From assembly GCA_038326655.1 (NCBI GenBank), contig JBBQKG010000019.1, positions 1-56,495 on the forward strand: a DNA stretch of 56,495 bases, in the 5' to 3' direction. Positions 1 through 7,268 of the stretch are shown here, in pieces. The position numbers and the translations under genes are program-made. This DNA is from JBBQKG01 sp038326655 (lineage in GTDB: Bacteria; Actinomycetota; Thermoleophilia; Solirubrobacterales; JBBDJG01). The notes below the pieces were generated by a model, which worked only from the letters and a program-made list of their open reading frames with translations, made no database searches and was not told the DNA's origin. Numbering within the stretch: position 1 is the first letter of the stretch; each line of letters starts with the position of its first letter.

Positions 1-141
1 ATCGTCGTCACGTCGAACCGTGACTCGAACGCGGCGACCTTCACCCTGTCGCGGTCCTCGAACGGGACCACTAACCGGAGCTGCTCGACGGGCACGGCAG
101 ACAAGGGTGGCTGCTCGGCAACGAGCGGCGGTAGCTGGTAA
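1..141 (+). CDS. C-terminal end of a pilin-like secreted protein (partial)
   Basis: The frame is open from the first base of the window and ends at TAA 139-141. The visible 46 residues are rich in Ser, Thr, Asn and Gly, contain two cysteines (in SCSTG and GGCSA) and end in GGSW. This resembles the C-terminal beta-rich part of type IV prepilin-like proteins, which often carry a Cys pair near the end. The N-terminal methylation motif and hydrophobic helix lie outside the window, so the family is inferred from the tail alone. A GC-rich hairpin follows 36 bases downstream, consistent with the end of a transcript. It could be any small secreted disulphide protein. Confidence 0.45.
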   Translation: MVVTSNRDSNAATFTLSRSSNGTTNRSCSTGTADKGGCSATSGGSW

Positions 142-176
142 CGCACAGCCCCCCGGACAGACTGTTGTATCGCAGG

Positions 177-200
177 GCCCGCCCTCGGCAAGGGGCGGGC
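177..200 (+). terminator. Hairpin after the pilin-like gene
   Basis: GCCCGCCC (177-184) pairs perfectly with GGGCGGGC (193-200) around an 8-base loop. No U-run follows, as is common in GC-rich actinobacteria. It sits between the upstream stop codon and msrB, so it may end the upstream transcript. Confidence 0.5.
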
Positions 201-241
201 TCCGCCTACCATTGGTCCCAACAGCGAGCCGGAGGTGTCAG

Positions 242-646
242 GTGGAGACGAAGGTCACGAAAAGCGAAGAGGAGTGGCGCCGCGAGCTGACGCCGGAGCA
301 GTACGAGGTCCTGAGGCGTCAGGGCACCGAGCCGCCGTTCACCGGCAGGTACGTCTACGCCAAGGACAGCGGGATGTACCGGTGTGCGGCATGCGGGCAC
401 GAGCTGTTCAGCTCCGACACCAAATTCGACTCGGGCACCGGGTGGCCGAGCTTCTACGAGCCGGCCGCCGCGGAGCGCGTCGAGCTGCGCACCGACCAGA
501 GCCACGGGATGACCAGGACGGAGGCCGTCTGTGCCCGCTGCGGGTCGCACCTCGGGCACGTCTTCGACGATGGTCCCGAGCCGACCGGGCAGCGGTACTG
601 CATCAACTCGCTGTCGCTCGACCTCGACGCCCCCGAGGAGCGCTGA
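242..646 (+). CDS. msrB: Peptide-methionine (R)-S-oxide reductase
   Basis: Reduces the R-epimer of methionine sulfoxide in proteins, repairing oxidative damage in the cytoplasm. The 134-residue product is full length for a stand-alone MsrB. Two zinc-binding CxxC pairs are visible (CAAC and CARC), followed by GSHLGHVFDDGP and the catalytic cysteine in RYCINS near the C-terminus. The start is GTG at 242 with a GGAGG-type ribosome binding site (CCGGAGGTG) just upstream. The frame stays open upstream to position 20, but that part is Arg/Pro-rich and unlike the family. The stop codon TGA overlaps the probable CTG start of the next gene (CTGA), suggesting translational coupling. Confidence 0.95.
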   Translation: METKVTKSEEEWRRELTPEQYEVLRRQGTEPPFTGRYVYAKDSGMYRCAACGHELFSSDTKFDSGTGWPSFYEPAAAERVELRTDQSHGMTRTEAVCARCGSHLGHVFDDGPEPTGQRYCINSLSLDLDAPEER

Positions 647-1647
647 ACCTCCTTCACGCGCGGTTCCCGCCGCTCCGCGAGGCGCTGCCGCACCTGGAGC
701 TGGGAGCCCGCCCGACGCCCGTCCGCCGGCTCCGCGCGCTCGAGCGCGGGGCCGGAGAGGAGCTGTGGGTGAAGAACGACGGCCTCTTCGGGCATGCCTG
801 GGGAGGCAACAAGGCGCGCAAGCTCGAGTGGATCCTGCCCGACGTGCTGCGCAAGCGCCGGCGCACGATCCTCACGGTCGGCGCGCTCGGTACCAACCAC
901 GGCCTCGCGACCGCGCTCTACGCGCGCGTACTGGGAATCGACACCGCGCTGGCGCTGGTCGACCAGCCACTCGACGCTCACGTGGCGCGGCAGCTGGAGC
1001 GGATCGAGCGCTGCGGCGCCCGCACCTACCGCACCCACGGAACGGTCAGGACGCTCGCGTCGCTTCCGGTCATCTACGCCGTGCACACGGACTGGCGGCA
1101 TCTGCGCCCGCCGTACTTCCTGACCGTGGGCGGCTCCTCGCCGCTCGGCGCCGTGGGCTACGTCGACGCCGCGCTGGAGCTTGCCGACCAGGTCGAGCGA
1201 GGCGAGTTGCCGGCCCCCGGCCACGTCGTGGTCGCGCTCGGGTCAGGTGGCACGGCCGCCGGCCTGGCGCTCGGATTGGCGCTGGCCGGGCTCGATACGC
1301 AAGTCGTCGCCGTCCAGGTGAACGACCGCACGCCGCTCAGCGCGCCCCGAGTGGTGCGGCTGGCACGGCGAACGCAGCGCCTGCTCGAAAGGCGCGGTGC
1401 CGAGGTGCCTCGAGCTGTCCTCTCTCCTTCGGCCGTGCGGGTCGAGACACGGTGGCTCGGGGGCGGGTACGGCCACCCGACCGCCGCTGCGGAGCGTGCG
1501 ATCGAGCTGGGCCGGGAGGAGCAACTGACGCTGGAGCCGGTGTACACCGGCAAGACGATGGCGGCCACGCTCGAGCTACGCGAGCGCGGCGAGCTGGGCG
1601 ATGGGCCGGTGCTCTACTGGCACACGCACAACGCGCATGGCGGTTGA
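643..1647 (+). CDS. PLP-dependent enzyme, ACC deaminase / D-cysteine desulfhydrase family
   Basis: A fold-type II pyridoxal-phosphate enzyme of about 334 residues. The Schiff-base lysine lies in the motif GGNKARKLEW near residue 57; a Gly-rich phosphate loop (ALGSGGTAAG) and the C-terminal YTGKTMA and HTHNAHGG segments follow, all typical of this family. Substrate specificity (D-cysteine, ACC or another beta-substituted D-amino acid) cannot be read from sequence. Start: family alignment expects the N-terminus within a few residues of LLHARFPPL, but no ATG, GTG or TTG lies there. The only plausible initiator is CTG 643-645, overlapping the msrB stop as CTGA, with GAGGAG just upstream. The next in-frame standard start is the GTG near 769, which would remove about 40 conserved residues. 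Confidence 0.85.
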   Translation: MNLLHARFPPLREALPHLELGARPTPVRRLRALERGAGEELWVKNDGLFGHAWGGNKARKLEWILPDVLRKRRRTILTVGALGTNHGLATALYARVLGIDTALALVDQPLDAHVARQLERIERCGARTYRTHGTVRTLASLPVIYAVHTDWRHLRPPYFLTVGGSSPLGAVGYVDAALELADQVERGELPAPGHVVVALGSGGTAAGLALGLALAGLDTQVVAVQVNDRTPLSAPRVVRLARRTQRLLERRGAEVPRAVLSPSAVRVETRWLGGGYGHPTAAAERAIELGREEQLTLEPVYTGKTMAATLELRERGELGDGPVLYWHTHNAHGG

Positions 1648-1654
1648 GGGCGCC

Positions 1655-1705
1655 CTACACCAAACCGGTTAGTTCGCCGCGCCTACACCAAACCGGTCAG
1701 TTCGC
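1655..1705. repeat. Tandem 23-bp direct repeat, period 28 bp
   Basis: CTACACCAAACCGGTTAGTT-CGC starts at 1655 and recurs at 1683 with a single T/C difference. The second copy supplies the 5' arm of the hairpin at 1694-1719. The pair sits between the convergent PLP-enzyme and secreted-protein genes. Confidence 0.8.
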
Positions 1706-1719
1706 TTGCGAACTGACCG
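1694..1719. terminator. Perfect 12-bp hairpin between convergent genes, with T-rich tail on the plus strand
   Basis: CGGTCAGTTCGC (1694-1705), TT, then GCGAACTGACCG (1708-1719) form an uninterrupted 12-bp stem. TTATTT follows on the plus strand, giving a classic intrinsic terminator for the upstream plus-strand genes. Its end abuts the TAA of the minus-strand gene (1720-1722), so it may act in both directions. Confidence 0.85.
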
Positions 1720-2259
1720 TTATTTCTTAAAGTCGCCGTCGTGGACGGCGAAGTCGCCGCTGGTCATCTGGGCGCCCTGGGAGACGGCCTCGGGGCAGTC
1801 GTAGAGCGGCCGGCCCTGCGGGAGTGCGAGCACGGTGTCCACCGGCTTGCCGTCGGGACCGGGTGGGCCATTGTCGACACCCATCGCGATCACACCGGAG
1901 CCGATCGGCGCGATGCGCGAGTTCGTCTGCTCGACGACTCCGGAAAGGACCGCGGTCGTGTCGTCGACCCGGAGGCAGGTCAGCGACCCACTGATGTCGA
2001 TGTTGATAAAGCCGCGAATGCTCGCGGCATAGGTGCCCTGCGTGACGCCCTTCTTGGTCATGCCGTCGACCTGGAGCGAAACCCTGAGATTGCCGAACGG
2101 CGTGCTGAACGGAATCAGCCCGCTGCCCCGCACGATGTCGAAGGGCGGGCCGTTCCCGTCGCCGTTCCCGTTGCCGGGCACGGCACCGGCCGTGCCGGCG
2201 GAAAACGCCAGCGCGACCAGGATGAACCCCCCTGCGAGAATTGAAAGCAGCCTTGCCAT
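1720..2259 (-). CDS. Secreted hypothetical protein
   Basis: A protein of about 179 residues with a clear Sec signal peptide: Met-Ala-Arg, a hydrophobic stretch (LLSILAGGFILVALAF) and a probable cleavage after GTAGA. The mature part begins with a Gly/Asn-rich linker (GNGNGDGNG) and then looks like a beta-rich domain with two cysteines (LTCLRV and LYDCPE). I do not recognise the family. The ATG at 2259 gives a standard signal peptide; a TTG at 2295 in the same frame would add 12 residues. It is convergent with the PLP-enzyme gene. Confidence 0.7.
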   Translation of the reverse strand: MARLLSILAGGFILVALAFSAGTAGAVPGNGNGDGNGPPFDIVRGSGLIPFSTPFGNLRVSLQVDGMTKKGVTQGTYAASIRGFINIDISGSLTCLRVDDTTAVLSGVVEQTNSRIAPIGSGVIAMGVDNGPPGPDGKPVDTVLALPQGRPLYDCPEAVSQGAQMTSGDFAVHDGDFKK

Positions 2260-2313
2260 ACCCCTCGCGGCGAGCCTAACGGATCGCTCGCGCAAGGCGC
2301 AACCTCCGATCGA

Positions 2314-2876
2314 TCAGCCGGCGAGGAACCGCTCGAGCGCCTGGCGTCCGTCGCCCACGACGGGATCGCCGTGCGCGAGCAAGAGATGCTCGAAGGGCCG
2401 GTCGAGCAGCCGCTCGAACGCGGCTCGCAGCCCGCGCTTGACGCCCTCGGGGTCGTCACGCATGAGGTTGTCGGGAACGAAGCCGAGCCGCTCAAGCGCC
2501 GTCGCCCCGGTTCACGAAGCGCCGTCTCGTCGGGCGAGATCGCATCCACCTCGACGGCGGTGATCCCGGGCGCGACCTCCGCGCCGGGGCGGAAGCCCTC
2601 CACTCGCGGGCCGCCCTCGAACTCGTGAAGGCCGGCCTCGTTGCAGTGGACGATGGCGCCCAGCTCCGACACGAACCGGTCGCTGTGCCGGTAGTGATGG
2701 CGGCACGTGAGGAGCACGCGCTCGACCGGCCGGCCGCGAAACCAGTCGAGGCCCTCCGGCGGCAAAATCGGGTCGATCACGGCGGCGGAACCTTCGACGT
2801 AGTACGAGCTGACGTCTGATCCGATGCCCTCGTGGAAGGCGGTCCAGTGGTGGATGCCCTGCAGCACCTCGCGCAT
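2314..2876 (-). pseudogene. Metallo-beta-lactamase-fold hydrolase, frameshifted
   Basis: The N-terminal part, from ATG 2876, reads as an MBL-fold protein (IHHWTAFHEGIG, VIDPILPPEGLDWF, LTCRHHYRHSDRF, then ISPDETAL). After DETAL, near 2517, homology is lost in that frame and resumes in another one as LGFVPDNLMRDDPEG and LLLAHGDPVVGDGR, ending at TGA 2314-2316. The distance from start to stop is not a multiple of three. A 10-bp direct repeat (GACGGCGCTT on the coding strand, at 2517-2526 and 2494-2503) brackets the break and is offset by 23 bp. A stretch present in related proteins between DETAL and the FVPD motif also seems to be missing. This is a decayed gene, or a sequencing error at a small repeat. 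Confidence 0.75.
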
Positions 2877-2941
2877 CGCGGGGATCCTAACGGCCCAGCC
2901 GCGCCCGCAAACAGGGCATTGGCGCCCCGAAAGTCTGGCGT

Positions 2942-2968
2942 GTCAGCCGTTCCGTGCCGTAGGCTGAC
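2942..2968. promoter_or_regulatory. Inverted repeat GTCAGCC-N13-GGCTGAC in a divergent promoter region
   Basis: GTCAGCC at 2942-2948 and GGCTGAC at 2962-2968 form a 7-bp dyad between the divergent MBL-fold pseudogene and the alpha/beta hydrolase gene. It could be an operator; no cognate regulator is identifiable. Confidence 0.3.
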
Positions 2969-3003
2969 GGGTGGTCAGGGATGAACGCCGTGGGGATCAG
3001 ATA

Positions 3004-3813
3004 GTGCCGAGCCTGCGAACAATCGTGTCGCCGCCGCCCGTTTGGCGGGAGCTCCGGTTCGGCCTCGAGATGCGCGCCCTCTTGCGGGACGAGCACTTCC
3101 GCGACCCACCCGAAGCGCCCGAGAGTCGTGCCGTGATGCTGATTCCCGGCTTCCTGACAGGCGACCAGTCGCTCAGGCTCCTCGGTTCCTGGCTCAAGCG
3201 CTCGGGCCATCGCACCCGCCGGGCGGGCATGCGACTGAACGTGGACTGCTCGGAGGCGGCGGTGACCCGGCTCGAGCAGTGCCTCGAGCGATTCTGCGAG
3301 GAGCAGGCCGAGCAGGCCTTCATCGTCGGGCAGAGCCGGGGCGGTACGTTCGCCCGGGTGCTCGCCGTGCGCCGGCCCGACCTCGTGCGCGGCATCGTGA
3401 CGCTTGGCTCTCCGACCCGCGCGCCGTTCGACGTGCATCCGCTGGTCTGGATCCAGGGCGCCGCGCTTGCGGCGCTCGGTTCGATCGGCGTCCCGGGAGT
3501 GGCGAGCCACTCGTGCGTGACCGGCAGCTGCTGCGCCGGGTTCGCGCGAGACCTCTCGGCGGAGTTTCCCTCGAAGGTCCGCTTCGTCTCGGTCTACTCA
3601 CGCAGCGACGGCATCGTCGACTGGCGTGCATGCCTCGACCCGGCCGCGCGCCACGTGGAGGTCGTCTCGACGCACTGCGGCATGTCCGTGCACGGCGAGG
3701 TCTTCGACATCGTCTCCCGTGCCCTGAGCCCCCGGCTCGCGCTGCGGGGCGTCGCGGCACAGGCTGCCCGGGCCGCGCCGCCGCCTGAGGCACAAGGCGT
3801 CGACTATGCTTGA
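3004..3813 (+). CDS. Alpha/beta-fold hydrolase (esterase/lipase-like)
   Basis: A hydrolase of 269 residues from the preferred GTG at 3004. An in-frame GTG at 2971 would add 11 residues, but 3004 has GGGGAT at a suitable distance and the protein then opens with PSLRTIVSPPP. The nucleophile elbow is GQSRGG (Ser near residue 105), preceded by the oxyanion-loop strand VMLIPGF. A downstream SDGIVDW and HCGM supply candidate acid and base residues. No signal peptide is seen. A cysteine-rich patch (SCVTGSCCAGF) in the middle is unusual. The substrate is unknown. The stop codon lies inside the putative operator of the following MarR gene. Confidence 0.8.
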   Translation: MPSLRTIVSPPPVWRELRFGLEMRALLRDEHFRDPPEAPESRAVMLIPGFLTGDQSLRLLGSWLKRSGHRTRRAGMRLNVDCSEAAVTRLEQCLERFCEEQAEQAFIVGQSRGGTFARVLAVRRPDLVRGIVTLGSPTRAPFDVHPLVWIQGAALAALGSIGVPGVASHSCVTGSCCAGFARDLSAEFPSKVRFVSVYSRSDGIVDWRACLDPAARHVEVVSTHCGMSVHGEVFDIVSRALSPRLALRGVAAQAARAAPPPEAQGVDYA

Positions 3814-3822
3814 GTCATCAAG
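3809..3822. promoter_or_regulatory. Putative MarR-family operator CTTGA-N4-TCAAG
   Basis: CTTGAGTCATCAAG is a perfect dyad of the TTGA-Nn-TCAA type bound by many MarR-family proteins. It starts at the end of a TATGCT sequence (3805-3810) that could be a -10 element and lies 3 bases before the MarR start codon, so autorepression is the likely use. It overlaps the TGA stop (3811-3813) of the upstream hydrolase gene. Confidence 0.55.
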
Positions 3823-3825
3823 CAC

Positions 3826-4320
3826 ATGCAGGACTCCTCCGACACCAGGCAGGGCACAGGCGCCATCGCGATGGACGTCCCCCAGGCGTGGGCGCGGTTC
3901 GTGCGCGCGCATGCCGCGATGACCCGCCAGATGGATGCGGACCTGATCGCAGCGCACCGGCTCACGCTCAGCGACTACGAGGTGCTGCTGCACCTCTCGC
4001 AGGCACCGGACCGCCGGCTGCGGCGGGTCGACCTCGCAGATCGGGTCTTGCTCACGCAATCTGGCATCACACGCCTGCTGAGCGGGCTGGAGCAGTCTGG
4101 GTTCGTCGAGCGGGCGAGCTGCCCGAGCGACGGGCGGGTCGTGTACGCGCAGCTCACCGACGAGGGCTACGCGAAGTTGCGCGCCGCCGCGGCGACGCAC
4201 CTCGAGGGCATCCGCGGGCTGTTCTCGAGCCGTTTCTCCGCGAGAGAGCTCGAATCGCTTGCGTCGCTGCTGGACCGGCTGCCGACGACGCGGGGCGGCG
4301 GCGAGTGCGCGCCCGCCTAG
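3826..4320 (+). CDS. MarR-family transcriptional regulator
   Basis: A 164-residue winged-helix regulator. The HTH region spans roughly residues 45-85 (LTLSDYEVLLHLS, then LADRVLLTQSGITRLLSGLEQSGFV), followed by the wing motif in SDGRVVYAQLTDEG with the usual Asp/Arg pair, and by the C-terminal dimerisation helix. Such proteins usually repress their own operon and release DNA on binding a phenolic or oxidising ligand. The gene is 12 bases behind the alpha/beta hydrolase gene, which is a plausible target, and has a dyad operator at 3809-3822. It is convergent with the exonuclease gene (4331). Confidence 0.92.
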   Translation: MQDSSDTRQGTGAIAMDVPQAWARFVRAHAAMTRQMDADLIAAHRLTLSDYEVLLHLSQAPDRRLRRVDLADRVLLTQSGITRLLSGLEQSGFVERASCPSDGRVVYAQLTDEGYAKLRAAAATHLEGIRGLFSSRFSARELESLASLLDRLPTTRGGGECAPA

Positions 4321-4330
4321 CGGTCGCGCG

Positions 4331-5206
4331 TCAGGCAGCGCGGCGCTCGATCCGCTCGGCGAGCCGGCGCATCCCGAGCGCGCGGGCGGCCGCGGCGCCA
4401 CCGGCGTAGTCGGTCGCGCGTTCGCGCGGTCGCCGCACTCCGCGAGCCCGGCGCAGCGTCGCGATGTCCTTGAAGGCACACAGCGTGTCGGCGTCGTCGC
4501 GCAGCGCGCCTCGCACGCGTGCCGAGCGCTCGCGCAGCGCGCCCGCGATCGCCCCTTCCAGCGACCCGTGTCGCCGAAGCAGGTCTGCCGCGGTCTTCTC
4601 GCCGATGCCGCGGGCCCCGGGGAGGCCGTCGGACGGGTCGCCCCTCAGGGCGATGTAGTCGGGCACGAGCTCCGGCGGGATGCCGTAGCGGCGCTCGACC
4701 TCGGCCGCGTCGACCTGCTCGGTGCCCTTTACGCCCGTGCGGAGGTACAGGACGGTCACGTCCTCCTGCGCGCACTGGAACATGTCGCGATCGCCCGTCA
4801 GCAGCAGCGCGCGCCCGCCGGCGCGGCGCTCCGCCGACGCGAGCGTGTAGAGCAGGTCGTCGGCCTCGAGCGCCTCGTCGCGGAGCGCGCTCCACCCGAA
4901 CGCGTCGAAGAAGCGCGGCGCTTCCGCGAGCTGCCAGGCGAGCTCGTCGGGCACCGGCGGACGGTCGGCGTGATAGGGCGGGTAGAGCTCAACGCGATAG
5001 GCGGCCGCGTCGGGCCCGAAGCAGAAGACGACCGCGCGAGGATCTTGCTCGGCGACGACCTGCAGCACCATGTTCGTCGCCCCGAGCAGCGCGTTGACCG
5101 GCCGCTCCCGATCATCGGTGATCGTCTTGGGGAGCGCGAAGAAGGCGCGGTAGAGCACCGACGGCGCGTCGACCGCGAGCAGCGGGCGGCGCGCCGAGCG
5201 ATTCAG
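4331..5206 (-). CDS. Stand-alone 5'-3' exonuclease (PolA N-terminal-type / FEN family)
   Basis: A 291-residue nuclease homologous to the 5'-nuclease domain of DNA polymerase I. It removes RNA primers or flaps in replication and repair. Metal-binding acidic residues are visible in LLAVDAPSVLYRAFFALP, LEADDLLYT and LTGDRDMFQC. The helix-hairpin-helix region reads RGDPSDGLPGARGIGEKTA. No polymerase domain follows, so it is the short autonomous form. The N-terminal metal ligand in LLAVD must be included, yet no ATG, GTG or TTG precedes it after the upstream stop. CTG 5206-5204, overlapping the preceding TGA as CTGA, is the best start. The gene is last in a minus-strand operon. Confidence 0.88.
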   Translation of the reverse strand: MNRSARRPLLAVDAPSVLYRAFFALPKTITDDRERPVNALLGATNMVLQVVAEQDPRAVVFCFGPDAAAYRVELYPPYHADRPPVPDELAWQLAEAPRFFDAFGWSALRDEALEADDLLYTLASAERRAGGRALLLTGDRDMFQCAQEDVTVLYLRTGVKGTEQVDAAEVERRYGIPPELVPDYIALRGDPSDGLPGARGIGEKTAADLLRRHGSLEGAIAGALRERSARVRGALRDDADTLCAFKDIATLRRARGVRRPRERATDYAGGAAAARALGMRRLAERIERRAA

Positions 5207-5706
5207 AGGGTGGCTTTCGCGAGGTGCTCGTGGATGTGTGCGACGGCTTCGCGCGGCACCGCCATGCGGAAGTGGCGGACATAAGCATCGAGCGCGCTGT
5301 AGAGGATGCACTGCTCGGTCGCCTGCCCGGTCAGCACGAGGCGGCCGACGCCCTGCGTCTCGAGCAGGTACTCGAGCGGCGTCGCGTAGAAGACGCTGTG
5401 CCTGGCCTTGATCACGAAGCACTCTTCGGGCGCCAGCAGGAGCGGCTCGACCAGCTCCGGGTGGCGGCCGTTCATCGCGCGCTCGGAGAGCTCGGCGGCG
5501 GAGGAGTTCCAGTCGCCGTAGTTGTCGTTGACGAAGATCACGAGCGTCTCCTCTTCGCGGGCCCGCGCGAGCAGCCTCGCGGCCGCCGGGACGGCCTCGG
5601 CAACGCTTGCCGCGAGCGTGTTTGCATCGGCGTGCTCGTAGGTGTTGAGCATGTCGATCACGAGCAGCGCGGCGCGGTCGCCGCGGGCCGGATGGTCGTT
5701 CGCCAC
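5203..5706 (-). CDS. Isochorismatase-family cysteine hydrolase
   Basis: A 167-residue cysteine hydrolase of the nicotinamidase/isochorismatase superfamily. The catalytic triad can be assigned as Asp in LLVIDMLN, Lys in VIKARHSVF and Cys in GQATEQCILYSA. The cis-peptide motif before the catalytic Cys (here TGQATEQC) is typical. The substrate is not predictable. The GTG start at 5706 overlaps the TAG of the upstream small gene (TAGTG), and its own TGA overlaps the CTG start of the exonuclease gene, so it sits in a tightly coupled operon. Confidence 0.85.
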   Translation of the reverse strand: MANDHPARGDRAALLVIDMLNTYEHADANTLAASVAEAVPAAARLLARAREEETLVIFVNDNYGDWNSSAAELSERAMNGRHPELVEPLLLAPEECFVIKARHSVFYATPLEYLLETQGVGRLVLTGQATEQCILYSALDAYVRHFRMAVPREAVAHIHEHLAKATL

Positions 5707-5900
5707 TAGCTGTTCTCGCGCTCGGACTGCGCTCGTTCGTCCAGCTTCTCGCGCAGGTAGCCGGACTTCTCCGCCCGCCGCGCGTGCTGAGAGGCCTCGT
5801 CCTCGCTGTCGGCGTCACGGGCCCGCTCGGCCTCGTCGCGCGAGCGTCGCTCCTGGTCGATGCGGAGCTCCTCCGTCTTGGGGTCGGGCTCGTGCGTCAG
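5706..5900 (-). CDS. Small highly charged protein, probable CTG start
   Basis: A 64-residue product dominated by Glu, Arg, Asp and Lys (EELRIDQERRSRDEAERARD, then REKLDERAQSEREN), predicted to be one long amphipathic helix. I do not recognise it. A very strong ribosome binding site (GGAGGAGAGG) lies 5 bases before CTG 5900-5898, and no ATG, GTG or TTG is nearby. In the frame that best continues the upstream oxidoreductase, the TGA stop falls exactly on this CTG (CTGA). In the sequence as it stands this segment is also an in-frame extension of that oxidoreductase. Confidence 0.55.
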   Translation of the reverse strand: MTHEPDPKTEELRIDQERRSRDEAERARDADSEDEASQHARRAEKSGYLREKLDERAQSERENS

Positions 5901-7268
5901 CCGATCCTCTCCTCCGAGCGCCGGGGGTCTCCGGCGTTGCCGCCGCCCTGGCCGTCTTCGCCCGACAGCTTCCGGGATGTACGCGGTCTGGGTGTCGACG
6001 AGGCCGTCCCCGTGCACGCGTGCGCGCGGGCGCAGCGCCGGCTTGGGGACCGTCGCGGAGTGCTGGGCCAGCGTCATCGCGCCGGGGCGGTCCTGCCGCA
6101 TGTAGCTCGGCTTGCCGTCGGGCTCGCGGAAATGCGGGATCACGTCCTCGGCCATGATCTGCATGCACTTCATGACCTGCCAGTGCGGCATCGAGCCCAT
6201 GTGCCCGCCTGCTCCGAGGACGATGCCGGCGCCGAGGTCGTCCGTGAATTCGGTCAGCCGCTCGATCACGGTGTCGGGAGAGCCGACGATGATGTAGCGC
6301 TGGTCGATGAGCTCGTCCCAGGTGAGCTCCCAGTGGTCCTTGATGTTGTGCTTCACCTTTGCGGCGAGCATGTTCTTGAACGACGCCTTGCTCGTGTAGC
6401 CCGGTGGGAACCAGTGGTAGGGCGGGATCTTCAGCCCGTTCTGGAACAGCCACATCATGTGCGGCTTGGCCTCCCGGTGAGCCTGCTCGTCGGTCTCGGC
6501 GACGTAGGTCGGGATCGCGGCCGCGAGCTGCTTCGGCGAAGCCTCGTAGCCGTTCTCCTCGGCGGCCTTCCGGTACATGTCGTAGTTCATCTTGGTGAAC
6601 CACTGCGGCGCGAAGACCATCATGAACGGGTAGCGGAGCTTCGCGGCCTTGCGCACGGTCTCGAGCGATCCGGACCCTGGCAGCCACACCGGGGGATGCG
6701 GCTTCTGGAGCGGCAGCGGCCAGGGGTTCACGTAGGGGAAGTTGAAGTGCTTGCCCTCCCAGGAAAAGGGGCCAGGCTCCGTCCACGCCCGGATGATGAG
6801 GTCGTGCGCCTCCCAGAAGCGCTCCTGGGAGTAGCTCGGGTTCGCGCCGTAGGAGTGGTACTCCATGCCGGTCCCCCGGACGAACCCGCTGATGATCCGG
6901 CCCCCCGAGATCACGTCCAGCATCGCGACCTCCTCGGCGACCCGCACGGGGTTCGAATGGAGCGGCAGGGCGTTGCCGATGATCCCGATCGGGATGCGCT
7001 CGGTCTTGGCCGTCAGGTAGGCGGCCATGATGTCCGGCGAGGGCATCGTGCCGTAGGCGTTCTGGTGGTGCTCGTTCACGCACAGGCCGTCGTAGCCGAA
7101 CCGCTCCGCCGCGACGAGCTGCTCGAGGTACTCGTTGTAGAGCCGGTGACCGACCTGCGGGTCGTAGTGGCTGTTGGGCAGCGTCACCCAGGTCGACTCG
7201 ATCTCCTCCCCCGGCGGGATGTAGGGATAGGGCATGAGGTGGAATGCGTAGAAGTCGAGCTTGTTCAT
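5706..7268 (-). CDS. Luciferase-like flavin-dependent monooxygenase, frameshifted near its C-terminus
   Basis: A bacterial-luciferase-type (LLM) monooxygenase using reduced FMN or F420. The TIM-barrel hallmarks run from MNKLDFYAFHLMPYP through CVNEHHQNAYGTMPSPD, GNALPLHSNPVRVAEE, DVISGGRIISGFVRG and VGSPDTVIERL. The ATG at 7268 overlaps the upstream TGA (ATGA). Homology continues to AYIPE near 5968, about residue 433. The open frame then becomes Arg-rich (GRRRPGRRQRRR), the usual look of a wrong frame in GC-rich DNA, and runs on to 5706. A neighbouring frame reads KLSGEDGQGGG and ends at TGA 5899-5897. A 2-base deletion turning GGAGAAG into GGAAG would explain this, so the natural end is probably 5897. 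Confidence 0.85.
   Translation of the reverse strand: MNKLDFYAFHLMPYPYIPPGEEIESTWVTLPNSHYDPQVGHRLYNEYLEQLVAAERFGYDGLCVNEHHQNAYGTMPSPDIMAAYLTAKTERIPIGIIGNALPLHSNPVRVAEEVAMLDVISGGRIISGFVRGTGMEYHSYGANPSYSQERFWEAHDLIIRAWTEPGPFSWEGKHFNFPYVNPWPLPLQKPHPPVWLPGSGSLETVRKAAKLRYPFMMVFAPQWFTKMNYDMYRKAAEENGYEASPKQLAAAIPTYVAETDEQAHREAKPHMMWLFQNGLKIPPYHWFPPGYTSKASFKNMLAAKVKHNIKDHWELTWDELIDQRYIIVGSPDTVIERLTEFTDDLGAGIVLGAGGHMGSMPHWQVMKCMQIMAEDVIPHFREPDGKPSYMRQDRPGAMTLAQHSATVPKPALRPRARVHGDGLVDTQTAYIPEAVGRRRPGRRQRRRPPALGGEDRLTHEPDPKTEELRIDQERRSRDEAERARDADSEDEASQHARRAEKSGYLREKLDERAQSERENS

Noticed and set aside
20..241. N-terminal extension of MsrB to position 20
   Set aside because: Arg/Pro-rich, overlaps the pilin-like tail and a hairpin; GTG 242 has a good ribosome binding site and gives the normal MsrB length.
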